A stretch of DNA of 8,612 nucleotides from a bacterium (GTDB lineage: Bacteria > NPL-UPA2 > JAUVJM01). Below are positions 1 to 5,810 of this stretch, piece by piece (position 1 is the first letter of the stretch; each line of letters starts with the position of its first letter). The position numbers were made by a program, and so were the translations under genes. The stretch is from assembly GCA_030596585.1 (NCBI GenBank), contig JAUVJM010000055.1:1-8612 (forward strand). Direction: 5' to 3'. The notes beneath the pieces were generated by a model. That model made no database searches. It was not told the DNA's origin and saw only the letters and a program-made list of their open reading frames with translations.

Positions 1-14
1 CTGATCACTGTATT

Positions 15-1427
15 TTAATATTGTTTTCTCAACTGCACAGGCAGGATTCCGAGTTGTTCCCGGTATTTGGCAATGGTGCGGCGGGCGATATTGATTCCCT
101 CCTTTTGGAGAAGCTCGAGTATCTTGTGGTCCGCAAGAGGTTCCCGGGGATTTTCCTCTTTGATGAGTTGGGCAATTCTTGCCTTTATACTTCTGGTTGA
201 AGTTGTCTTGCTTCCACCTTTGTCCAGCGTGCCGCTGAAGAAGTATTTCAGTTCGAAAATTCCCCGTCCCGTCTCCATGTACTTATCGGTCGTGACCCTG
301 CTTATAGTGGATTCGTGAAGGTCCAATTCCGCGGCAACGTCTTTCAATCTAAGCGGTTGAAGATGAGAGATACCTGCGTCGAGGAACCCTTTCTGTTTTT
401 TCACGATACACTCGGCAACCCGGTACATTGTGCGTTTCCTCTGCTCGATGTTTTTGATGAGCCAGAGTCCTGACCTGAGTTTTTCGGCCAGATATTTCTG
501 TGTTTGAGTGGAAGGGTTGTTGCTCAATAGCTTCCTGTAGTATGGACTGATTCTCAGTTCCGGAATGCCGTCATCGTTCACAGTTATCCGGTATGCGCCA
601 TTCATCTTTTTTACGGTGATGTCCGGCACGATGTATTGCGGGGAAGCCGGACTGAATTTGCGCCCCGGTTTTGGTTCCAGAGCGGCCACGATTTTTGCCG
701 CATTCGTCACGTCCTCAACCTCAGCCGCCAGATTTCTGGCGACCTGGGGGTATTTCTTTCTCTCAATGTCCGGAAGGTATTCGGAGACTATTTTGATGAC
801 CAGCGGGTTCTCTACTCCCCTTGTCTTGAGCTGAATGAGGAGACATTCTCTGAGGTCCCTTGCTGCTACGCCCGGCGGGTCGAATGTCTGAATCAGCGCC
901 ATGACCTCTTCAGCCTTTTCGGGAGTGCATCCCGCAAGCCGTGCTATTTCCTGCGTTGAGGACCGCAGGTATCCATCCCTGTCGATGTTCCCGATTATGA
1001 GTTCCCCGATACTGTACTCAGGACAATCCGAGAGTCGCAATTGCTGGAGAAGATGTTCCTGCAGATTTGGCGGGACAGTGACGAGGCTTCTCGCGTAAGA
1101 CTCTTTGTCCTCATCAAATTCCATAGCGGCGGGGTGGTTCAAATTCCGGAGATATTCGTCCCAGAGTTCCTGTGAACGGGCGATTTCTTCCATTTCCTCT
1201 ATGATGCTTTTGGAATCATCGTCACCGTTATTCTCCTGATTCTGAATGTCTGCTTCTCCTGCTTTCTCCTGCATCTCTTCTATGACCGGATTCTCGACCA
1301 GCTCCTGTTGGATGAGTTGTCTGAGATCCATAAGCGGAAGTTGGAGGATGTGCAGAGCCTGCTGCATCTGGGGGGAGATGACCATCCTCTGCGACTGTTT
1401 CTGAAAGAGTCCCTGTTCGATTGCCAT
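15..1427 (-). CDS. rpoN: RNA polymerase sigma-54 factor RpoN
   Basis: Sigma-54 directs core RNA polymerase to -24/-12 promoters, where opening needs an ATP-driven enhancer-binding activator. The 470-residue product has the full family layout. The glutamine/leucine-rich region I covers residues 1-50 (SPQMQQALHILQL at 18-30), followed by an acidic linker (about 51-112). The core-binding domain contains FDPPGVAARDLREC (182-195). A helix-turn-helix lies near 361-382 (DVAAELDLHESTISRV), and the diagnostic RpoN box ARRTIAKYRE is at 448-457. Length is normal for the family. The start at 1427 fits because family members begin with a similar 'QGL..Q.SQ..V.SPQ' segment. An AAGGAG sits upstream but only 2 nt from the ATG, which is unusually close. 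The gene is divergent from the LOG-family gene. The usual lptB neighbour seen upstream in many proteobacteria is absent. What lies downstream is outside the window. Identity is very secure. Confidence 0.98.
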   Translation of the reverse strand: MAIEQGLFQKQSQRMVISPQMQQALHILQLPLMDLRQLIQQELVENPVIEEMQEKAGEADIQNQENNGDDDSKSIIEEMEEIARSQELWDEYLRNLNHPAAMEFDEDKESYARSLVTVPPNLQEHLLQQLRLSDCPEYSIGELIIGNIDRDGYLRSSTQEIARLAGCTPEKAEEVMALIQTFDPPGVAARDLRECLLIQLKTRGVENPLVIKIVSEYLPDIERKKYPQVARNLAAEVEDVTNAAKIVAALEPKPGRKFSPASPQYIVPDITVKKMNGAYRITVNDDGIPELRISPYYRKLLSNNPSTQTQKYLAEKLRSGLWLIKNIEQRKRTMYRVAECIVKKQKGFLDAGISHLQPLRLKDVAAELDLHESTISRVTTDKYMETGRGIFELKYFFSGTLDKGGSKTTSTRSIKARIAQLIKEENPREPLADHKILELLQKEGINIARRTIAKYREQLGILPVQLRKQY

Positions 1428-1453
1428 TACTCCTTTTCGTGGTTGCTACATAA

Positions 1454-1483
1454 AAAATAGCACAAATGCTTGTCTCTTGTCAA
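1454..1483 (-). promoter_or_regulatory. Predicted sigma-70-type promoter for rpoN
   Basis: Reading the minus strand, a perfect -35 hexamer TTGACA (1483-1478) is followed by an 18-bp spacer and TATTTT (1459-1454) as the -10. A start about 7 nt beyond would give a leader of roughly 20 nt before the rpoN ATG at 1427, with the Shine-Dalgarno at 1435-1430 inside it. Seen directly in sequence; activity is inferred. No convincing promoter was found for the divergent gene on the plus strand in the same gap. Confidence 0.65.
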
Positions 1484-1564
1484 AAAAATTCCATTGTTAC
1501 CGCCACTTTTGCGTGATAAACTTCTCCTGCACAATACATACGGCGAGAAATCCGGAGGGAGAAA

Positions 1565-2269
1565 ATGGCTAAGAAGGAACTCTATCACGATGACAGGGAA
1601 TTGTTCAGGACAATCAAGAAACAGAAGGAAGATTTCACGGGGACTGACCCGTGGAGAGTCCTGCGCATTCAAGGAGAGCTTGTTGAAGGGTTCGACGCCC
1701 TCTCGAAAATAGGTCCTGCGGTTGCCATTTTCGGTTCTTCCCGCTTGCGGCCGGGCAATCCCTATTATAAGGCCGCAGAGGAGACGGCTGGAATCATTGC
1801 GCGTTCCGGTTTTGCCGTAATCACCGGGGGCGGGCCTGGGATAATGGAAGCGGCGAACATGGGAGCGCATAAGGCAGGTGGTGTATCAGTCGGTTGTAAT
1901 ATTGAACTGCCGGAGGAACAACAGGCTAACGATTACCAGACCATCAGGCTCGATTTTCGGTACTTTTTTGTCAGGAAGATTATGTTCATGAAGTACTCTG
2001 TGGCATTTCTGATTTTCCCCGGCGGGTTCGGAACAATGGATGAGCTTTGCGAGTCACTCACACTGGTTCAGACGCGGAAGATTGAACATTTTCCTGTAGT
2101 GCTGTTTGGGTCTGATTACTGGAAGAAATTCATTGACTGGATGCGGGACCCGATGCTGAGTGAAGGCTGTATCTCGGAGGAGGACATGGGACTTTATTCC
2201 ATCACGGATGACCCGCAGGAAGCCGCACACATTATTATCAAAAATTCCAAAAAGCATGGGTACATTTAG
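1565..2269 (+). CDS. LOG family protein (Rossmann-fold nucleotide 5'-monophosphate phosphoribohydrolase-like)
   Basis: LOG/lysine-decarboxylase-like proteins hydrolyse the N-glycosidic bond of nucleoside 5'-monophosphates. In plants and some bacteria they activate cytokinins; in many bacteria they act in purine nucleotide salvage. The 234-residue product shows both family motifs: GGGPGIMEAANMGA (88-101) and PGGFGTMDE (152-160), the PGGxGTxxE active-site loop with its catalytic glutamate. The conserved RK pair of the family is at about 138 (FFVRK). An N-terminal stretch of about 50 charged residues precedes the Rossmann core, which starts at AVAIFGSSR (52-60). The start at 1565 has a good Shine-Dalgarno GGAGGG (1554-1559), 5 nt upstream. 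The gene is divergent from rpoN and convergent with nrdG, so it appears monocistronic. The physiological substrate cannot be told from sequence. The old 'lysine decarboxylase' label sometimes given to this family should not be used. Confidence 0.93.
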   Translation: MAKKELYHDDRELFRTIKKQKEDFTGTDPWRVLRIQGELVEGFDALSKIGPAVAIFGSSRLRPGNPYYKAAEETAGIIARSGFAVITGGGPGIMEAANMGAHKAGGVSVGCNIELPEEQQANDYQTIRLDFRYFFVRKIMFMKYSVAFLIFPGGFGTMDELCESLTLVQTRKIEHFPVVLFGSDYWKKFIDWMRDPMLSEGCISEEDMGLYSITDDPQEAAHIIIKNSKKHGYI

Positions 2270-2273
2270 AAGA

Positions 2274-2311
2274 AAGGCGTCTATAGTAGTGTTTCACAAC
2301 TAGCTCGCCTT
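2274..2311. repeat. Two-tier hairpin after the LOG-family gene
   Basis: An outer stem AAGGCG (2274-2279) pairs with CGCCTT (2306-2311). Inside it TAGTAGTG (2284-2291) pairs with CACAACTA (2295-2302) around a TTT loop, with one mismatch. It begins 5 nt after the LOG-family stop codon. There is no clear U-run after it on the plus strand, so a classic intrinsic terminator is not supported, although a role at the 3' end of the transcript is plausible. Confidence 0.5.
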
Positions 2312-2321
2312 ATAGCGAACT

Positions 2322-2431
2322 TGTCATTCTGAGGAGCGAAGCGCCTGTCCTCGAGCGAAGCGAAGGGACGAAGAATCTATAGAGATTCTTCGCACAGTTT
2401 ACCCCGAAATCATTCGGGGCTCAGAATGACA
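2322..2431. repeat. 110-bp palindromic dispersed repeat (TGTCATTCTGAG type, MITE-like)
   Basis: The element has perfect 12-bp terminal inverted repeats: TGTCATTCTGAG at 2322-2333 and CTCAGAATGACA at 2420-2431. Inside are two more perfect inverted repeats: CGAAGAATCT (2369-2378) with AGATTCTTCG (2383-2392), and CCCCGAA (2402-2408) with TTCGGGG (2413-2419). GAGCGAAGCG occurs twice as a direct repeat (2334-2343 and 2353-2362). It holds no gene. I recognise this architecture as a widespread non-coding repeat of uncultured and anaerobic bacteria; copy number in this genome is unknown. It fills the gap between two convergent genes, where it could fold on either transcript and protect or end 3' ends. 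Confidence 0.8.
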
Positions 2432-2438
2432 TCCTTCC

Positions 2439-3113
2439 CTATCTTATAATGCATTTCTGCACAAATCCGGCTATTATGCTTTGAAATTCCCTGAATTTGT
2501 CGTCAGAGTATGCCGGCAATTCTCGAACGTTCTTCTCCGGCACGGCATATTTCTGCAGGACGAACAATCTTGCTCCCTGTATTAGTTCCCCGATTTTCAA
2601 TATATCGCTCTCCTCAAGCTCGCTTTTGACGACAGTTGTTCTGAATTCGTAATCCCTGTCTGAATTCATTATCAGTTCAATGCTTTTCTTGATTTCGCCG
2701 GTGTCAATATTCGAATTGGAAACCCGATGGTACTTCTCCAGCGGAGCCTTAATATCCATGGCAACGTAGTCCACGATTCCTATGAGTTTTTCAAGGATGC
2801 AGGAATTGCTTCCGTTGGTGTCTAACTTCACAAGAAAACCGAGTTCCTTAACCTTCAGGGCGAATTCGACCAGGTCTTTCTGCAGTGTTGGTTCCCCGCC
2901 GGTTATCACCAGGGCATCGAGTTTGCCTTTTCGTCTTGCGAGGAAGGCGAGGATGTCTCCTTCGGGAATTGGTTCAGGGAAAAGCTCCGGATTGACCAGT
3001 TCAGGATTGTGACAGTAGGAGCATTTGAAATTGCATCCGAGGGTGAAGATAATAGCAGAGAGCTTGCCGGGATAATCTATCAACGAGCACTTTTGGAAAC
3101 CGCCGATGCGCAT
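2439..3113 (-). CDS. nrdG: Anaerobic ribonucleoside-triphosphate reductase activating protein (radical SAM)
   Basis: NrdG reductively cleaves S-adenosylmethionine with a [4Fe-4S] cluster and abstracts hydrogen from the C-terminal glycine of NrdD, switching the reductase on. The 224-residue product has the radical SAM CxxxCxxC motif at C27-C31-C34 (GCNFKCSYCHNPEL). It also has the GGEPTLQ motif near 71-77, which helps bind SAM, and a typical N-terminus (GGFQKCSLIDYPGKLSAIIF). It is longer than the E. coli protein (about 154 residues) and matches the longer form common in anaerobes (the NrdG2-type model). The ATG at 3113 is 11 bp beyond the nrdD stop codon, and I see no Shine-Dalgarno in that gap, so translation may depend on coupling to nrdD. 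The gene ends 7 bp from the palindromic repeat. Functional assignment is secure from motif plus neighbour. Confidence 0.95.
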   Translation of the reverse strand: MRIGGFQKCSLIDYPGKLSAIIFTLGCNFKCSYCHNPELVNPELFPEPIPEGDILAFLARRKGKLDALVITGGEPTLQKDLVEFALKVKELGFLVKLDTNGSNSCILEKLIGIVDYVAMDIKAPLEKYHRVSNSNIDTGEIKKSIELIMNSDRDYEFRTTVVKSELEESDILKIGELIQGARLFVLQKYAVPEKNVRELPAYSDDKFREFQSIIAGFVQKCIIR

Positions 3114-3124
3114 CAGATAATTTT

Positions 3125-5200
3125 TTATGCTTTCACGGTCTTGCGGAGACGAAATTCGTCTTTTTTACCCTCGTTCCACTGACTTATGGGACGCAGATAC
3201 CCAACTATGCGGGAGTAGATTTCACAGGGCGCCTGACATTGCGGGCAGTTGGTTTTTTCTCCGGGAAGGTACCCGTGGCTGGGGCAGACGCTGAAGGTGG
3301 GCGTGAGCGTAAAGTAGGGAAGGTGATAATTCGAGCAGATCTTCCGGACGATATTCTTGACTACATCCGTATCACTAATCTGCTCTCCTATGTAGAGATG
3401 AATTGTGGTTCCCCCCGTGTATTTTGTCTGAATATCATCCTGCAAGTCCAGGATTTCGAAAATGTCGTCGCTGAAATTCACCGGCAGATGGGTTGAGTTC
3501 GTATAGAAAGATGTGTTGTTCTGTCCTTCGTTGGCGCAGATTATCTCGGGGAATTTCTTTTTGTCCTTTTTAGCTAACCGGTATGATGTTCCTTCTGCGG
3601 GAGTTGCCTCAAGATTATAGTTATTTCCGGTCTCGGTTTGAAATTCCACCAGCTTATCTCTCATAAAGTCCAGAGTTCTCAGGGCGAAAGCGTTCCCTTT
3701 TTCACCTGCGATATTTTCTCCGTACAGGTTCAGGCACGCCTCGTTCATTCCCACGAGACCAACGGTTGAAAAGTGATTTTTCCAGTACTCGCCGAGATGC
3801 TGCTTGATGTTCCTGAGGTAGAATTTTGCGTACGGGTAAAGGTTTCCCTCGGCGAATTTTTCCAGGATCTTTCTCTTGATTTCCAGACTTTCCTTTGCCA
3901 GGATCATCAGTTTTTCAAGGCGGGACATAAATTCCTCTTCATTTTTGGATAAGTACCCGAGTCTCGGCATATTGATAGTCACCACACCGATGGAGCCGGT
4001 CAGCGGATTTGCGCCGAAAAGTCCTCCGCCTCTTTTCTCAAGGATTCTTGTATCCAGGCGAAGCCTGCAGCACATGCTTCGGGCATCTTCCGGGCTCATG
4101 TCTGAATTTATGAAATTGCTGAAGTAAGGGATTCCGTATCTGCCGGTTACCTTCCATAAGAGGTCCGTATTGGGGTTTTCCCAGTCAAAGTCCTTGGTGA
4201 TGTTGTAGGTGGGTATGGGGAAAGTAAACACTCTCCCTTTGGCATCGCCCTCCAGCATTACCTCCAGAAAAGCCTTGTTAAACAGGTCCAGTTCCTTCTG
4301 GAACTCCCCGTAGGTTTCCTCCTGAGGTATGCCGCCTACGATGACCGGCTGGTTTGCAAAAGAGCTGGGAACGTTCAAATCCATGGTAACGTTTGTAAAA
4401 GGTGTCTGAAATCCTACTCTCGTCGGCACGTTGATGTTGAAGATGAATTCCTGCAGTGCCTGTTTCACTTCTTTGTAGCTCAATTCATCGTATTTTATGA
4501 AAGGCGCCAGGAGAGTGTCGAAATTTGAGAATGCCTGTGCCCCCGCCGCTTCACCCTGGAGGGTGTAGAAGAAGTTTACTACCTGCCCCAGGGCACTGCG
4601 GAAATGCCTTGCCGGTTTGCTTTCAACTTTCCCCGGCACTCCTCTGAATCCTTCTACCAGCACGTCGTGCAAGTCCCACCCAACACAGTAGACAGAAAGA
4701 ATGTTCAAATCGTGCATGTGGAGGTCGCCGTCTGTATGGGCTTTTCTTATCTCAGCCGGATAGATTTTGTGCAGCCAATAGGTTTTGCTGATCTCGGACG
4801 ATATGTAGTTATTCAATCCCTGGAGCGAAAAAGCCATGTTACTATTCTCGCTGACCTGCCAGTCCAGTTTTTCCAGGTATTGGTCCACTATGTCAATTCC
4901 AGCTCTGGCAGTGATTTCCCTTATACGGGCGTGCTGGTCCCTGTAAAGGATATAAGATTTGGCAGTTTTGCGGTATGGAGAAGATACCAGAACCTCTTCA
5001 ACGATATCCTGTATTTGTTCGACTGTTGGAGTGCCGGTAGTCAGCTGTTGTGCCAGGTCCAGTACTCTGATGGTCAGTTTCTTGGCTGCTTCTTCATCAA
5101 ACTCGCTTGTTGCCGCTCCTGCTTTCCTGACTGCGCCGACGATTTTCTCTGCATCGAACTTTACTGTTCTTCCATCCCTCTTTCTGATTTCCTGGAACAT
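3125..5200 (-). CDS. nrdD: Anaerobic (class III) ribonucleoside-triphosphate reductase, glycyl-radical enzyme
   Basis: NrdD reduces ribonucleotides to deoxyribonucleotides without oxygen, using a glycyl radical and a thiyl radical. With the start at 5200 the protein is 691 residues. An ATP-cone allosteric domain spans about 1-95 (MFQEIRKRDGRTVKFDAEKI onward). The catalytic barrel contains the MCCRLRLD loop (376-383), whose cysteine is the likely thiyl site. The C-terminal zinc site is C639/H642 and C652/C655 (CPSHGYL..CPQC), followed by the radical glycine G667 in RIVGYL. I chose 5200 because GGGAGGAAAGG lies just upstream and family homology begins at this methionine. A longer reading frame to 5293 only adds 31 residues encoded by a dispersed palindrome. 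The CPxH arrangement is usual in this branch of the family. nrdG follows directly. No NrdR-box palindrome was recognised upstream; control may come from the tRNA transcript. Confidence 0.97.
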   Translation of the reverse strand: MFQEIRKRDGRTVKFDAEKIVGAVRKAGAATSEFDEEAAKKLTIRVLDLAQQLTTGTPTVEQIQDIVEEVLVSSPYRKTAKSYILYRDQHARIREITARAGIDIVDQYLEKLDWQVSENSNMAFSLQGLNNYISSEISKTYWLHKIYPAEIRKAHTDGDLHMHDLNILSVYCVGWDLHDVLVEGFRGVPGKVESKPARHFRSALGQVVNFFYTLQGEAAGAQAFSNFDTLLAPFIKYDELSYKEVKQALQEFIFNINVPTRVGFQTPFTNVTMDLNVPSSFANQPVIVGGIPQEETYGEFQKELDLFNKAFLEVMLEGDAKGRVFTFPIPTYNITKDFDWENPNTDLLWKVTGRYGIPYFSNFINSDMSPEDARSMCCRLRLDTRILEKRGGGLFGANPLTGSIGVVTINMPRLGYLSKNEEEFMSRLEKLMILAKESLEIKRKILEKFAEGNLYPYAKFYLRNIKQHLGEYWKNHFSTVGLVGMNEACLNLYGENIAGEKGNAFALRTLDFMRDKLVEFQTETGNNYNLEATPAEGTSYRLAKKDKKKFPEIICANEGQNNTSFYTNSTHLPVNFSDDIFEILDLQDDIQTKYTGGTTIHLYIGEQISDTDVVKNIVRKICSNYHLPYFTLTPTFSVCPSHGYLPGEKTNCPQCQAPCEIYSRIVGYLRPISQWNEGKKDEFRLRKTVKA

Positions 5201-5257
5201 AACCTTTCCTCCCTGCCATTCCGGTAATGTCAAAAACTTCTCGGTTTTATGCTTGTC

Positions 5258-5277
5258 ATTCCCGCGGAGGCGGGAAT
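5258..5277. repeat. Short dispersed palindrome (REP-like) between tRNA-Tyr and nrdD
   Basis: ATTCCCGC (5258-5265) pairs perfectly with GCGGGAAT (5270-5277) around a GGAG loop, within the larger TGTCATTCCCGC....GCGGGAATCCA unit. I recognise this as a very common dispersed repeat in many bacterial lineages. On the minus strand it translates as the familiar spurious peptide MDSRLRGNDK, which artificially lengthens nrdD if the upstream start is used. No U-run follows in the minus-strand direction, so it is unlikely to be a strong intrinsic terminator of the tRNA transcript. It may be an RNA processing or stabilising hairpin. Confidence 0.8.
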
Positions 5278-5308
5278 CCATTTCCACTCTCAATTCCTAA
5301 TTTAATTA

Positions 5309-5393
5309 TGGTGGGGAGAGGAGGATTCGAACCTCCGAAGCATTCTGCACTTGATTTACAGTCAAGCCTCGTTGGCCGCTTGAGTATCTCCCC
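5309..5393 (-). tRNA. tRNA-Tyr (anticodon GUA)
   Basis: Read on the minus strand, the acceptor stem is GGGGAGA pairing with TCTCCCC, followed by discriminator A and an encoded CCA (5311-5309). The anticodon arm CTTGA-CTGTAAA-TCAAG presents GTA in the loop. The T arm is GGAGG-TTCGAAT-CCTCC. A long variable arm with a small GCA/TGC stem lies between, as expected for a class II tRNA such as bacterial tRNA-Tyr. It lies 17 bp downstream of tRNA-Thr on the same strand, the common bacterial Thr(UGU)-Tyr order. The Gly-Thr-tuf genes that follow this pair in E. coli are not here; nrdD follows instead. Confidence 0.97.
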
Positions 5394-5410
5394 AGAACCT
5401 ACTGATTCTA

Positions 5411-5486
5411 TGGAGCTGGCGGAGGGATTTGAACCCCCGACCTGAGGTTTACAAAACCCCTGCTCTGCCAACTGAGCTACGCCAGC
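5411..5486 (-). tRNA. tRNA-Thr (anticodon UGU)
   Basis: On the minus strand the acceptor stem GCTGGCG pairs with CGCCAGC, followed by discriminator T and an encoded CCA (5413-5411). The D arm has GCTC..GAGC with TTGGCA in the loop. The anticodon arm GGGGT-TTTGTAA-ACCTC shows TGT, with one G-T pair. The T arm is CGGGGG-TTCAAAT-CCCTCCG in context. The standard 76-nt cloverleaf fits without gaps. It is the upstream member of a two-tRNA unit with tRNA-Tyr. No confident promoter could be placed in the short stretch before it; the region immediately upstream is the recombinase scrap. Confidence 0.97.
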
Positions 5487-5489
5487 ACA

Positions 5490-5664
5490 TCATAATTTTT
5501 ATCGTCGATAACTTGTGCAATCTCCGTTTCTTCGAAAGTGCTTCTTTTCTGGCATTGTGCCGGAATTGCGACGCAGCCGCCCTGCTTCCGGCAATTGTAT
5601 CCGAAAGCAGCATCCGGTCTCGCGTAGCATGAGCATATCGCATTGTAGTTTTGATGTCAAACAA
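5490..5664 (-). pseudogene. Probable remnant of a tyrosine recombinase/integrase C-terminus
   Basis: The minus-strand frame entering at 5664 reads FDIKTTMRYAHATRDRM (residues 2-18, about 5661-5611). The stretch IKTTMRYAH is the highly conserved end of phage-type and XerC/D-like integrases, where the tyrosine is the catalytic nucleophile. Only this short block is recognisable. The upstream frame is closed by a stop codon (TAA) right before it, where the preceding LGH motif would be expected. The arginine and histidine catalytic boxes are missing. The downstream part is arginine/alanine-rich and runs into tRNA-Thr. I read it as a decayed integrase scar next to a tRNA locus, but such a short match could be chance. 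Confidence 0.45.
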
Positions 5665-5713
5665 TTATTCATCGGAATTCTGCGTGCTCTTTTGGCTTTG
5701 GTATGTAATTATT

Positions 5714-5742
5714 TTGCTTTCTCGCATGATTCTTGATATAAA
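5714..5742 (+). promoter_or_regulatory. Predicted sigma-70-type promoter for the FAD-linked oxidase gene
   Basis: TTGCTT (5714-5719) and TATAAA (5737-5742) are separated by an optimal 17-bp spacer. Transcription would start near 5749, giving a leader of about 60 nt that includes the palindrome at 5785-5802. The elements are seen directly; promoter activity is inferred. Confidence 0.6.
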
Positions 5743-5784
5743 TAGGAAAAGCTTCAACTGACTAAGAACGTTTTAGCGAGGGTA

Positions 5785-5802
5785 AGGGCTTGCGCAAGCC
5801 CT
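5785..5802. promoter_or_regulatory. Perfect 18-bp palindrome just upstream of the glcD-like start codon
   Basis: AGGGCTTGCGCAAGCCCT is its own reverse complement. It ends 8 nt before the ATG at 5811 and lies downstream of the predicted promoter, so it is in the leader RNA. There it would form a 7-bp stem (AGGGCTT/AAGCCCT) with a GCGC loop directly over the position of a ribosome binding site. No good Shine-Dalgarno is visible in the remaining AAGAGAAA. It could instead be a DNA operator for a dimeric regulator. Confidence 0.5.
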
Positions 5803-5810
5803 AAGAGAAA

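Larger units (their letters stand above)
5487..5810. other. 324-bp gap without an intact gene
   Basis: This divergent gap separates tRNA-Thr (minus strand) from the FAD-linked oxidase gene (plus strand). It contains a probable fragment of a tyrosine recombinase C-terminus on the minus strand (about 5611-5658), a plus-strand promoter at 5714-5742 and a perfect palindrome at 5785-5802, each listed separately. I see no complete small gene with a credible ribosome binding site. The tRNA promoter must also lie here, but I cannot point to it with confidence. Confidence 0.7.

Noticed and set aside
1427..1870. 147-codon minus-strand frame running from rpoN into the LOG-family gene
   Set aside because: It covers the conserved LOG N-terminal half in antisense and the rpoN promoter. 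It has low-complexity composition with no family signature.
5221..5226. TTGACA on the minus strand close to nrdD, a possible -35 box
   Set aside because: A -10 at normal spacing would fall at or beyond the nrdD Shine-Dalgarno and no suitable hexamer is there.
4604..5227. 207-codon open frame on the plus strand
   Set aside because: It lies wholly opposite nrdD, has no ribosome binding site or recognisable motif, and overlaps the conserved ATP-cone coding region. It is a shadow frame.
5515..5736. 73-codon plus-strand frame in the 5487-5810 gap with a hydrophobic C-terminus
   Set aside because: No Shine-Dalgarno, no recognisable protein, and it overlaps the predicted glcD promoter and the antisense integrase-like segment.
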